Shown here one piece after another: positions 9,061-17,419 of a stretch of DNA of 64,000 nt. Source of the stretch: Actinoplanes sp. N902-109 (GTDB taxonomy: Bacteria; Actinomycetota; Actinomycetes; Mycobacteriales; Micromonosporaceae); assembly GCF_000389965.1 (NCBI RefSeq), contig NC_021191.1:4899501-4963500 (forward strand), given 5' to 3'. The translations under genes and the position numbers were made by a program. Every line of letters starts with the position of its first letter. Position 1 is the first letter of the stretch. A model generated the notes under the pieces. The model worked only from the letters and a program-made list of their open reading frames with translations, searched no databases and was not told the DNA's origin.

Positions 9061-10050
9061 TCACTGAGTGACGGCTTGAGCTGTCAGCTCGATCGAGTGG
9101 ATCCGGTCTTCGACGCGCTGGGCGTGGTGGGCGGTGATCAGCTCGTCGGCACCGGCCTCCTTGGCGAAGGTCTCCAGGTAGTCGTGGACCTCGGCCGGGG
9201 TGCCGACGGCGGTGTAGCGGGTCATCCCGGCCAGTTGCCGGCCCGACGGGGAGGCCAGGAAGGCGTCCAGCTCGGCGTCGGTCAGGTTGCGCTGGACCGG
9301 GCCACGGGTGAGGAAGCTGCGGGTGCGGGCGCGGTAGGCCGACTGCATCTGGGCGACCGCTGCGTCGTGGTCGTCGGCGGCGATGACGTTGACCCCGGCG
9401 ATGGCCCAGGGCTCGGCCAGCTGCCCGGACGGCTGGAAGGTGTCGCGGTAGACCGCGATGGCCTGGTGCAGGGCGTCCGGGGCGAAGTGCGAGGCGAAGG
9501 CGTACGGCAGGCCGAGGGCCGCGGCGAGCTGGGCGCCGAACAACGAGGAACCCAGGACGTACAACGGCACCGGGCTCTCGGCGCGGGGCACGGCCTGCAC
9601 GCCGGGGATGCGGGACCGGCCGGTGAGATAGCCCTGCAGCTCCTGGACGTCCTGCGGGAAGGTGTCGGCCGACGAGTTGTCGCGGCGCAGGGCGAGCATG
9701 GTGTTCTGGTCGCTGCCGGGGGCGCGGCCCAGACCGAGGTCGATCCGGTCGGGGAACATCGTGGCCAGCGTGCCGAACTGCTCCGCGATCACCAGGGGCG
9801 AGTGGTTGGGCAGCATGATGCCGCCGGCGCCCAGGCGGATCGTCGACGTGTGCGCGGCCACGTAGCCGATGACGACACTGGTGGCGGAGGACGCGATCGA
9901 CGCCATGTTGTGGTGCTCGGCGTACCAGACCCGCCGGTAGCCGCTGCGCTCGGCGGCGCGGGCGAGCTCGATACTGGCCTGGAAACTGTCCCGGGCACTC
10001 TGGCCGGGGGCGATCGGCGCGAGGTCGAGCAGGGAAAGAGGAGTCGCCAT
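9061..10050 (-). CDS. LLM-class flavin-dependent oxidoreductase (luciferase-like)
   Basis: A 329-residue TIM-barrel monooxygenase-type protein, group 1 of the bacterial luciferase-like family. The diagnostic segments are SLLDLAPIAPGQSARDSF at the N-terminus, YRRVWYAEHHNMASIASSAT, IRLGAGGIMLPNHSPLVIAE and RIDLGLGRAPGSDQ. This matches the widespread MsnO8/YhbW-like subgroup, which uses FMN or F420. The ATG at 10050 is the first start in frame with family similarity. No operon partner is visible: the upstream gene is divergent and decayed sequence lies downstream. The substrate is unknown. Confidence 0.88.
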   Translation of the reverse strand: MATPLSLLDLAPIAPGQSARDSFQASIELARAAERSGYRRVWYAEHHNMASIASSATSVVIGYVAAHTSTIRLGAGGIMLPNHSPLVIAEQFGTLATMFPDRIDLGLGRAPGSDQNTMLALRRDNSSADTFPQDVQELQGYLTGRSRIPGVQAVPRAESPVPLYVLGSSLFGAQLAAALGLPYAFASHFAPDALHQAIAVYRDTFQPSGQLAEPWAIAGVNVIAADDHDAAVAQMQSAYRARTRSFLTRGPVQRNLTDAELDAFLASPSGRQLAGMTRYTAVGTPAEVHDYLETFAKEAGADELITAHHAQRVEDRIHSIELTAQAVTQ

Positions 10051-10137
10051 CGGTCCATGCTCCCTCGCGGCCCGGCGCGCGGGTGGCTACCGGGGAGAAA
10101 TGTGGCCAGGGGCACCGCTCATGCGCGAGCATGGGGC

Positions 10138-10653
10138 ATGAGAAGCGGCCCTGGAAACGACGAACGGTTCGCGCGGCTGGCCGCCAATGCCGAGGCGATC
10201 GCCGCCGCGGCCGAGGAGGACGCACAGGTCCTGGACGTGCTCGCCGGGCAGGCGACGGCCGGGGCGGGGTTCGCCGCCGAGCTGGCCGGGCAGCGGCGCC
10301 GGCTGGCCGGGCGGGAGCGGCAGGCCGCCGGGGCCTACCGGGCGCACCGGTTGCCCCCGCGGAACCCCGACGACGGCGAGCAGGCGGAGTTCGCCGCGGA
10401 GCAGCGGGCGAGCGACGTCCGGTGGCGGGACGAGGAACGGGAGCAGCACCGCCGGGAGGCCGAGGAGCGGGAACGCCGCTGGGTGTCCCAGCACACCGCA
10501 CGCGACCGGCGGGCCGATGCGCGCGACCGGCGGGCCGACGCCCGGGACAAGCGGGCCGACGAACGCGACGAACAGGCCGACGAGCGCGACCGGACCGCCG
10601 ACGACCGTGACCGCACCGCCGACCAGCGCGAGATCGACTCCCAGCGTGACTAG
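10138..10653 (+). CDS. Hypothetical coiled-coil protein with RADxRD heptad repeats
   Basis: A 171-residue, very charged soluble protein. Residues 1-85 look like an Ala/Glu-rich helix (RLAANAEAIAAAAEEDAQVL). Residues 90-171 are almost entirely charged, with a seven-residue repeat (DRRADAR, DRRADAR, DKRADER, DEQADER, DRTADDR, DRTADQR) that should form one long polar helix. Similar R/D heptads occur ahead of regulatory domains in actinobacteria, but no such domain follows here. The ATG at 10138 is chosen because the protein-like sequence starts there and the neighbouring gene is divergent. It is convergent with the oxidase gene, sharing the palindrome CTAG for both stops. Confidence 0.65.
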   Translation: MRSGPGNDERFARLAANAEAIAAAAEEDAQVLDVLAGQATAGAGFAAELAGQRRRLAGRERQAAGAYRAHRLPPRNPDDGEQAEFAAEQRASDVRWRDEEREQHRREAEERERRWVSQHTARDRRADARDRRADARDKRADERDEQADERDRTADDRDRTADQREIDSQRD

Positions 10654-11924
10654 CGACGGCGTTCCCACAGGTCGAGCAGGGCGGTGGCCCGCAGGCCGGC
10701 GTTGATGCCCAGCCAGCGGACCGGTTCGGGTTCCCAGCGCCGCGAGCGGTGCCCCACCCACGGCAGCGTCGTGCGGTCGGTCAGGTTGCCCGAGAGCAGG
10801 TCCGCGAGGGTCCGGCCGCCGAGGTTAGCCGCCGCCACCCCGTCCCCGACATACCCGCCGGACCAGGCGAGCCCGTCGCGCAGCCCGACCGACGGCATCC
10901 AGTCGCGCGGGATGGCCAGCGGTCCGCCCCAGCGCGCCGCGATCGCCGGGTCGATGCCGAACATGTCCCGCAGGGTGCGGCGCAGCGCTGCGAAAACCGA
11001 CGGCACGCGATCGTACGACGGGTGCACCGCCGAGCCGAAATGGTACGGCGCCCCGCGACCACCGAAGGCAAGGCGGTCGTCCGCGGTGCGTTGCCCGTAC
11101 ACGATCATGTGGCGTTCGTCGCTGAACGTCTCCCGCCGGGCCAGGCCGATCCGCGCCCAGGTCGCGGGGTCGAGCACCGCGGTCGCGATCATCAGCGAGT
11201 AGACCGGGGCCAGGGTGCGGCGGTGGCCGGGCAGCGTGGCGGTGTAACCCTCCAGCGCCCGCACGATCGTCGGGGCGCGCACGGTGCCGCGGTCCGTCTC
11301 GACGATGCCCCGGTCGATCGAACGCACCCGGGTGCCCTCGTGGACGGTGACGCCGCGGCGTTCGACGGCCTCGGCCAGGCCGCGCACGAGTTTCGCCGGG
11401 TGCACGGCCGCGCAGTCCGGGCTGTAGGTGCCGCCGAGCACATCGCCGGCACCGCAGATCGCGGACGCGGCGGCGGCGTCGAGGAAGCCCGGCGAGCCCT
11501 GCACCCGGCGCAGCTGGGTCTTGCTGCGGGCCAGCGTGATGGTGCCGCCCTTGGCGTAGTCGCAGTCGATGCCCTCGGCCGCCGCGACCCGGCCCACCTC
11601 GTCCACGGCATCGGCCAGCGCCGCGGTCAGCGCCGCGGCCGGCGACTCACCGTAGCGTCGTTCGAGCTTGTCGTACGGGACCGGGAACAGCCCGGAGCAC
11701 CAGCCGCCGTTGCGCCCCGAGGCACCGAACCCGCAGTACGTGGCCTCCAGCACGACGATGCGCAGGTGCGGCGCGGCCCCGGCCAGGTAGTAGGCGGTCC
11801 ACAGGCCGGTGTAGCCGCCCCCGACGATCGCGACGTCGGCGCTGATGTCACCGGGCAGCGGCGGGCGGGGGGTGATCGGGCCGAGGGTGTGCAGCCACCA
11901 GGACGGGCTCAGATCCGGGTCCAT
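10650..11924 (-). CDS. FAD-dependent oxidoreductase, DAO family
   Basis: A 424-residue flavoenzyme related to the oxidase at 6.1-7.5 kb. It has the nucleotide-binding motif VAIVGGGYTGLWTAYYLAG, GASGRNGGWCSGLFP and a C-terminal AWSGGYVGDGVAAANLGGRT. It follows the aminotransferase with a 16-base overlap, as the third gene of an lrp-aminotransferase-oxidase operon. This is the actinobacterial arrangement expected for stepwise oxidation and transamination of an amine such as putrescine or a related amino compound. Length and motifs are complete, so it is probably active. Confidence 0.85.
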   Translation of the reverse strand: MDPDLSPSWWLHTLGPITPRPPLPGDISADVAIVGGGYTGLWTAYYLAGAAPHLRIVVLEATYCGFGASGRNGGWCSGLFPVPYDKLERRYGESPAAALTAALADAVDEVGRVAAAEGIDCDYAKGGTITLARSKTQLRRVQGSPGFLDAAAASAICGAGDVLGGTYSPDCAAVHPAKLVRGLAEAVERRGVTVHEGTRVRSIDRGIVETDRGTVRAPTIVRALEGYTATLPGHRRTLAPVYSLMIATAVLDPATWARIGLARRETFSDERHMIVYGQRTADDRLAFGGRGAPYHFGSAVHPSYDRVPSVFAALRRTLRDMFGIDPAIAARWGGPLAIPRDWMPSVGLRDGLAWSGGYVGDGVAAANLGGRTLADLLSGNLTDRTTLPWVGHRSRRWEPEPVRWLGINAGLRATALLDLWERRR

Positions 11925-13279
11925 GCCTCGCTCAGCACGGCGCGCAGGATCTGCTCCATCTCGGCGAAGTGGCTCTCCTCGCAGATCAGCGGCGGGGCGA
12001 GCTGCACCACCGGGTCACCGCGGTCGTCGGCCCGGCAGTAGAGACCGGCGTCGAACAGCGCCTGCGACAGGAACCCGCGCAGCAGCCGGTCGGACTCGGC
12101 CTCGTCGAACGTCTGCTTGGTCGCCTTGTCCTTGACCAGCTCGATGCCGAAGAAGTAGCCGTCACCCCGGACATCGCCGACGATCGGCAGGTCGGTCAGC
12201 TTCGCCAGGTACGAACGGAAGAGCGCGCTCTGGTCCCGTACGTGGGAATTGAGCTCCTCGCGCTCGAAGATGTCGAGGTTGGTCAGCGCGACCGCCGCAC
12301 CCACCGGATGGCCGCCGAAGGTGACGCCGTGCGCGAACGACGCGCTGCCGGACAGGAACGGCTGCACCAGCCGCTCACTCGCGATCATCGCCCCCATCGG
12401 CACATAGCCCGAGGTCAGCCCCTTGGCGCAGGTGATGATGTCGGGGGTGTAGCCGTAGCGCTGCGAGCCGAACCACTCGCCGAGCCGGCCGAACGCGCAG
12501 ATCACCTCGTCGGAGACCAGCAGCACGTCGTAGCGGTCGCAGATCTCACGGACCCGCTGGAAGTAGCCGGGCGGCGGCGGGAAGCAGCCACCGGCGTTCT
12601 GCACCGGTTCGAGATAGACGCAGGCGACCGTGTCGGGGCCCTCGAACTCGATGGCCTCGGCGATGCGGTCGGCGGCCCAGACGCCGAACTGCTCCTCGCT
12701 CATCGCCTCGTCGGGACGCCGGTAGTAGTTGGTGTTCGGCACCCGCACGGTGCTCGGGACCAGGGGTTCGTACTGCTGCTTGAGCAGGGGCAGCCCGGTG
12801 ATGCTCAGCGCGCCCATGGTGGTGCCGTGGTAGGCCACCGCGCGGGAGATCGCCTTGGTCTTCATCGGCTTGCCGGTCAGCTTGAAGTAGTTGCGGGCCA
12901 GCTTCCACGCGCTCTCGACGGCCTCCGAGCCGCCGGTGGTGAAGAAGACCCGGTTGAGGTCGCCCGGGGCCAGCGCGGCCAGCCGCTCGGCCAGCTCGAC
13001 GGCGGTCGGATGGGCGTAGGACCACACCGGGAAGTAGGCGAGCTCGGCGGCCTGCTTGGCGGCGGCCTCGGCCAGCTCGGTGCGGCCGTGCCCGGCCTGC
13101 ACCACGAACAACCCCGAGAGTCCGTCCAGGTAGCGCTTGCCGTGCTGGTCGAAGATGTACGGACCGGAGCCGCGTACGATCACCGGCACCTCGCCGGCAT
13201 CCGGGCCGGTGTAGGCGGACAGCCGGGTGAAGTGCATCCACAGGTGGTCGCGGGCGGTGGCGGACAGGTCCTGACTCAT
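11909..13279 (-). CDS. Class III PLP-dependent aminotransferase (omega-amine:pyruvate type)
   Basis: A 456-residue fold-type I transaminase. Visible are the substrate-side LSGLFVVQAGHGRTELAEAA, the PLP phosphate-binding FTTGGSEAVESAWKLARNY, AYHGTTMGALS, the cofactor-aspartate region LLVSDEVICAFGRLG, and the lysine that forms the Schiff base in TCAKGLTSGYVPMGA. The family includes putrescine and beta-alanine:pyruvate transaminases (SpuC/Oapt group). Start and stop overlap both neighbours (ATGA with lrp, 16 bases with the oxidase), so the three are co-translated. The preferred amine is inferred from context only. Confidence 0.88.
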   Translation of the reverse strand: MSQDLSATARDHLWMHFTRLSAYTGPDAGEVPVIVRGSGPYIFDQHGKRYLDGLSGLFVVQAGHGRTELAEAAAKQAAELAYFPVWSYAHPTAVELAERLAALAPGDLNRVFFTTGGSEAVESAWKLARNYFKLTGKPMKTKAISRAVAYHGTTMGALSITGLPLLKQQYEPLVPSTVRVPNTNYYRRPDEAMSEEQFGVWAADRIAEAIEFEGPDTVACVYLEPVQNAGGCFPPPPGYFQRVREICDRYDVLLVSDEVICAFGRLGEWFGSQRYGYTPDIITCAKGLTSGYVPMGAMIASERLVQPFLSGSASFAHGVTFGGHPVGAAVALTNLDIFEREELNSHVRDQSALFRSYLAKLTDLPIVGDVRGDGYFFGIELVKDKATKQTFDEAESDRLLRGFLSQALFDAGLYCRADDRGDPVVQLAPPLICEESHFAEMEQILRAVLSEAWTRI

Positions 13280-13731
13280 CTCGTTCCCCAGGCATAGGTT
13301 TGTTTCGCGAGCTTCAGATACATGAACGTCTCGGTGGCCGACACCCCCTCGACCGCCCGGATCCGGTCGTTGAGCAGCTCCAGCAGGTGCTCGTCGTCGG
13401 TGCAGACCAGCTCGACGAGCATGTCGTAGCCACCGGCGCAGATCACCACGTAGTCGACCTCCGGGATCGCGGCGATCTCGTCGGCCACCCGGCGCATGTC
13501 ACCGAGCACCTTCACCCCGACCATCGCCTGCCGGGCGAAGCCGAGCGTCAGCGGATCGGTCACCGCGACGATCTGCATCAGCCCGCCGTCCAGCAGGCGC
13601 TGCACCCGCTGGCGTACGGCGGCCTCGGACAGCCCGATGGTCTTGGCCAGGGTCGCGTACGACATCCGCCCGTCGCGCTGCAGGTGCTCGATGATCCGTT
13701 TGTTGATGCTGTCCAGCGTCTGGTCGGTCAC
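13276..13731 (-). CDS. Lrp/AsnC-family transcriptional regulator
   Basis: A 151-residue regulator. The N-terminal helix-turn-helix reads IIEHLQRDGRMSYATLAKTIGLSEAAVRQRVQRLLDGG. The C-terminal RAM (effector) domain is GFARQAMVGVKVLGDMRR to GYDMLVELVCTDDEHLLELL, ending in a short tail. The GTG at 13731 has GGGAG four bases upstream and opens with VTDQTLDSINKRI, the usual Lrp N-terminus; a longer frame upstream is not protein-like. It is the first gene of the operon and probably controls it in response to an amino acid or amine, and possibly the dead divergent gene too. Confidence 0.88.
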   Translation of the reverse strand: MTDQTLDSINKRIIEHLQRDGRMSYATLAKTIGLSEAAVRQRVQRLLDGGLMQIVAVTDPLTLGFARQAMVGVKVLGDMRRVADEIAAIPEVDYVVICAGGYDMLVELVCTDDEHLLELLNDRIRAVEGVSATETFMYLKLAKQTYAWGTR

Positions 13732-13842
13732 GACTCTCCCTTGCTGACTTCGTTTATCGCAGCTTTGACGCCTATTGACAAGTGTTTCCGTCGCCCCAAG
13801 GCTTCCCGGGCAAGGTTTCGGTACTGACATTCAGGGACGACC

Positions 13843-14300
13843 ATGCACATCCTGCTCCAGGGCGCCGGCGGCGTGGGCACCGCCGCGGCCCGCATCGCCG
13901 GCCGCCGCGACTTCTTCGACCGGGTCGTGATCGCCGACCACGACCGCTCCCGGGCCGAGCGCGCGCTCACCGGCCTGGACCCGCGCTTCGTGGCCACCCG
14001 GGTCGACGCCGCCCGGGCCGGCTCGCCCTGGTCGGCATGGGCGTCGAACCGGGCCTGTCCGAGGTGTTCGCCCGCTATGCGAACTCGGCCTCGACCGGAC
14101 CAGCCCGGTGGCCGTGGGCGGCGCCACCGTCTCCCCCCGCGACGTGGTCGCCGCGGTGCTGCCCGACCCTGCCACCCTCGGCTCGCGGATGACCGGCACC
14201 ACCTGCGCGGGCACTCTCGTCGCGGTGCCGTTCCCCGACCTGCTCACCGCGTACGGCACCCCGTGGGCCACCCGCGTCCAGGGTCGGCCGGAGGTCGCAG
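13843..14300 (+). pseudogene. Remnant of a saccharopine/lysine-epsilon dehydrogenase gene
   Basis: The frame opens as a dinucleotide-binding domain, MHILLQGAGGVGTAAARIAG, then FFDRVVIADHDRSRAERAL and DPRFVATRVDA, exactly the start of saccharopine-dehydrogenase-like proteins. Shortly after, the matching sequence moves to another frame (LVGMGVEPGLSEVFARYA, about 14032-14085), and then to a third (MTGTTCAGTLVAVPFPDLLT with AYGTPWATRV, about 14190-14280), which is the family's C-terminus. Deletions have reduced a gene of about 400 codons to about 150. It is divergent from lrp, which probably once controlled it. Confidence 0.75.
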
Positions 14301-14368
14301 AACGGGATTGTCAAGATCGGATCTCAGCGGGATGTGCTGGACGGCTCGAACCCGGACACTTGATCATC

Positions 14369-16015
14369 GTGACGACGGCCAACCCAAGATTCGCAGCGGG
14401 AGCATCGGCGCGCGGCGGCCGGGGGCTTCGACTCGTGGTGCTGACGACGCTGCTCACCGGCCTGATGAGCGGGGTGTGGGCGCTCTGGCTCGCGCAGGAC
14501 GCCGGCGACCTCGCCGCCCAGTACGCCTGGGCCTCCTTCGTCCGCCGGCACCCCGGGGCGGTCTACAACCTGTCCTGGTACGGCGGGATGCACACGGCTT
14601 CGTACAGTGTCCTGTCGCCGTACGTGATGGCCTGGGCCGGCGTCCGCACCACCGGGGTGCTCGCCGCCGTGGCAAGCGCCGTCCTCGGTGCGCTGCTGCT
14701 CGCTCGCAGCGGCATCCCCCGCCCGGCAGCGCCGGCACTGCTGCTGGCGGTGGCGCTGTGGTGCAACCTTGCCGCCGGGCGCATCACCTTCCTGCTGGGG
14801 GCCGCGTTCGCGCTGGCCGCCGCCGTTGTCGTGCTGACCGGCACCCGGTGGCGCGGGCTGCGCGCCTCGGTCGCCGCGCTGCTCGGCGTGGTGGCCACCC
14901 TGTGCAGCCCGGTGGCCGGCCTGTTCGTCGAAGTGCTGGCGGCGGCGCTCTTCCTGACCGGCCGGCGACGACGCGCCTACCCGCTGGCGGCCGGACCGGC
15001 GGTGGTGGTCGCGGTCACCTCGCTCAGCTTCCCGTTCTCCGGGGTGCAGCCGTTCCCCTGGTACTCCGCCCTGGCCACGGTGGCGGTGGCGGTGGCGGTG
15101 GCCGTGCTGGTCCCCCGGCCCTGGCGCACGGTGCGAGCCGGGGCCTGGGTCTATGCCGCCGGGGCCGCCTTGTGCTGGGCCCTGCCGACGCCGATCGGCA
15201 GCAACGTCGAACGGCTCGCCCTGCTGGCCGCCCCGGCCGTGCTGGCCGCCGCGGCCGGCACCACCGCCGAGCCCGGCAGGACGCGAACCACGGGCCGGCT
15301 CGGCGCAGCCGCAACGGCCGTCTGGATGCTCGCGGCTCCGGTCATGACCATCGTCACCAACGCCGTCACCCCCGTCGTCGACGCCCGGCCGCTGCTCACC
15401 GAGCTGCGCAGCCTCGACGCCCTGCAGGGCCGGGTCGAGGTGGTGCCGATGCGCACCCATTGGGAGGCCTCCGGGATCGCGCCCGCCGTGGAGCTGGCCC
15501 GCGGGTGGAACCGTCAGGTCGACGTCGAGCGGAACCCGCTGTTCTACGACGGCACGCTGACCGCGGCGTCGTACGGTGTTTGGCTGCGCCGGTGGGCAGT
15601 CGGATATGTCGTGCTGCCCACCGCCGAACTGGACAGTGCGGGCTTCGCCGAGGCACAGGTCATCGGCACGGCACCGGCGTGGCTGCCGATGGTGTGGCAG
15701 GACGCGCACTGGCGCGTGTACCGGGTGCTGGACACCGATCCGATGGCCTCGGCACCGGCCGCCGTCGGCTCCGCCGGCCCGGCCTCGGTGACGGTGCACA
15801 TGCCCCGGGCAGGCTCGACGGTCCTGCGCACCGTCTGGTCGCCGTGGCTCACCATCGACGGCGTCGACACCCCCGCCTGCCTGACCCAGCACGGCGACTG
15901 GACGGAACTGGTCACCACCGCGCCGGGCACCTTCACCATCAGCGCCTCGTACGCGCAGGGCCGCGGCACCCCGTGCCCGACGCCGCCGGACCGCCGGGGC
16001 GCCGGCCCGCGGTAG
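14369..16015 (+). CDS. Large polytopic membrane protein (GT-C-like architecture)
   Basis: A protein of about 548 residues with some ten or more hydrophobic segments in the first 330 residues (LRLVVLTTLLTGLMSGVWAL, ALLLAVALWCNLAAG and others), then a soluble C-terminal part of about 200 residues containing RVEVVPMRTHWEASGIAPAV and a final beta-rich domain. The shape resembles actinobacterial GT-C glycosyltransferase-like proteins, with a membrane core and an extracytoplasmic end, but no catalytic motif was recognised. The start is uncertain: GTG 14369 or TTG 14360. A start further upstream would lie within the saccharopine dehydrogenase remnant and is rejected. Confidence 0.7.
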   Translation: MTTANPRFAAGASARGGRGLRLVVLTTLLTGLMSGVWALWLAQDAGDLAAQYAWASFVRRHPGAVYNLSWYGGMHTASYSVLSPYVMAWAGVRTTGVLAAVASAVLGALLLARSGIPRPAAPALLLAVALWCNLAAGRITFLLGAAFALAAAVVVLTGTRWRGLRASVAALLGVVATLCSPVAGLFVEVLAAALFLTGRRRRAYPLAAGPAVVVAVTSLSFPFSGVQPFPWYSALATVAVAVAVAVLVPRPWRTVRAGAWVYAAGAALCWALPTPIGSNVERLALLAAPAVLAAAAGTTAEPGRTRTTGRLGAAATAVWMLAAPVMTIVTNAVTPVVDARPLLTELRSLDALQGRVEVVPMRTHWEASGIAPAVELARGWNRQVDVERNPLFYDGTLTAASYGVWLRRWAVGYVVLPTAELDSAGFAEAQVIGTAPAWLPMVWQDAHWRVYRVLDTDPMASAPAAVGSAGPASVTVHMPRAGSTVLRTVWSPWLTIDGVDTPACLTQHGDWTELVTTAPGTFTISASYAQGRGTPCPTPPDRRGAGPR

Positions 16016-16104
16016 GTGCGCCGGATCACATGTAGCGCCAGGACCTGCTCCGCACATGTACGGCCGGATGCGACGCGCGTGTCCCCGACCGACAGGAGCC
16101 CTGG

Positions 16105-16622
16105 ATGACGACGGCCACCCTGCCCCGGGCGCCACTCGACAGCGGCCCCGGCCGGTCGCCGCAGCGGTCACCCCGGCTGTACGCGCTGGACGGGTTGGCC
16201 GGTACGCCTACGTGCTCACCGTGGCGCCGGACGGTAGTCGTATCTGCTTCCGGGACTCCGACGGCACGGTGCGCCAGACCAGCATCCTGACGGTGCTGAC
16301 CCCCGCCGCGCAGTTGGGGGCGCGCGGCGTCGACATGTACGCCTGGAGCCAGCTGGCCACCGGCGAGGGTTTCGTCCGGCTGATGGCGGGCCGCCTCGGC
16401 TCCCAGGTCACCGGGGTCGACATCACCGTGCAACCGGGCAGCGGTGACCCGGCACGGACATTGCACGCGACGGTCCGCGACGGCTACTTCGCCGCCTGGT
16501 ACCCCGAAGGTGCGCAGGAAGCCGACACCGACGTCACCACCCTCACCCTGCGTCTCCGCGACGGTGGCACGGTCGCCGACCTGTCCGCCAGTGCGCTGCA
16601 CGAGCACCCGAAACTCGACTGA
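16105..16622 (+). pseudogene. Frame-broken gene: acyltransferase-like stub joined to an extracytoplasmic-type domain
   Basis: The ATG at 16105 has AGGAG 10 bases upstream and begins MTTATLPRAPLD, reaching PRLYALDGLAG, which resembles the start of membrane acyltransferases (acyltransferase 3, usually R-L-x-A-L-D-G-L-R). That frame then loses protein character near 16200. Protein-like sequence continues in another frame as GRYAYVLTVAPDGSRICF, GVDMYAWSQLATGEGFVRLM and ATVRDGYFAAWYPEG to the stop at 16622, a small beta-rich domain of unknown function. Probably a deletion fused two genes out of frame; a sequencing error is less likely because the two parts do not belong to one known family. Confidence 0.45.
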
Positions 16623-16642
16623 GCCGGCCGGCGGCGGACCGG

Positions 16643-17266
16643 TCAGCTGCAGGCCTCGTACGCCTTCACGCTGTCGCTGACCAGGAAACCGAACGTGGCG
16701 AGCTCGATGACGACCTCGGCCACGAACGCCGCGCCGTCGGTGGCCAGGGCGGCCACGATGGTGCCCATCGCCGTGGCCGCGTACAGCAGCATGGTGTACC
16801 AGGTCAGGCTGCCGACGAAGGCCGAGACGACGGCCCCCAGGCAGTTCCCCGACCAGATGGTCCGGAGGATGGTGAACGCACCGGTGGCCAGGTCGACCTT
16901 CGAGGCACCGGGCGCCGCCATCTTCGCGATCGCCGCCTCCAGCTGCGAGAGCACCGGCTTGGCCGCGGCGGCGACGGCCTCGGCGGTGCTGCTGGTGACC
17001 GACGCCCGCAGCCCGACGGCACCGATGGCGAGGCACACCACGTCGAAGATCACGTAGCCGATGTCCAGCTCGCAGTCCGACACGGTCACCCCGGCGACCG
17101 AGAAGAACTCGTTGTCCGCCCCGGGCAGGTGCACCGTGGGCGGGCTCGCCCAGTTCACCTTCCCGCCGTTCGTATTGCTCAGCAGCTCGTCGTAGGAGAC
17201 GGCTTGCATGCGCTGGTCGTGCGGGAACTGCGCCTTGAAGGCGTTCCACTGCTGCTCGGTGAGCAT
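16643..17266 (-). CDS. Hypothetical protein with hydrophobic helical C-terminal half
   Basis: A protein of 207 residues with no recognised family. Residues 1-60 are soluble (MLTEQQWNAFKAQFPHDQRM and SNTNGGKVNWASPP). From residue 65 on, it has two hydrophobic stretches separated by an amphipathic helix: CELDIGYVIFDVVCLAIGAV, then CLGAVVSAFVGSLTWYTMLL and GAAFVAEVVIELATFGFLVS. Cysteines stand in similar places (before each hydrophobic part and at the C-terminus, EACS). The ATG at 17266 has GGGGAAGGA ideally placed. A pore-forming or toxin-like membrane role is possible, but nothing here proves it. Confidence 0.65.
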   Translation of the reverse strand: MLTEQQWNAFKAQFPHDQRMQAVSYDELLSNTNGGKVNWASPPTVHLPGADNEFFSVAGVTVSDCELDIGYVIFDVVCLAIGAVGLRASVTSSTAEAVAAAAKPVLSQLEAAIAKMAAPGASKVDLATGAFTILRTIWSGNCLGAVVSAFVGSLTWYTMLLYAATAMGTIVAALATDGAAFVAEVVIELATFGFLVSDSVKAYEACS

Positions 17267-17388
17267 GGCGGTCCTTCCCCCGTACCGTCGGCCGGAATCA
17301 GTCTTGCACCGGGCGTGGTGCGGCACGTGGGTTTCGGGTACGCGAGGCGGTGCGTTCGAGCGCGGTGCACCGGTCCTGGCCGTTTGAC

Positions 17389-17407
17389 AGTCATCCCGGG
17401 GGTGACA
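17389..17407. promoter_or_regulatory. 19-bp operator, copy 1 (before the HTH regulator)
   Basis: AGTCATCCCGGGGGTGACA, 17 of 19 bases identical to the copy at 18659-18677. A consensus -35 hexamer TTGACA lies at 17384-17389 and touches it. The regulator's GTG start lies 12 bases downstream, so a bound protein would block its own promoter or ribosome access. Confidence 0.65.
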
Positions 17408-17419
17408 GATGCTTGACCG

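Noticed and set aside
15078..15105. GTGGCG hexamer run as a regulatory repeat
   Set aside because: It encodes alternating Val-Ala in a membrane segment, a normal effect of codon use in a hydrophobic helix.
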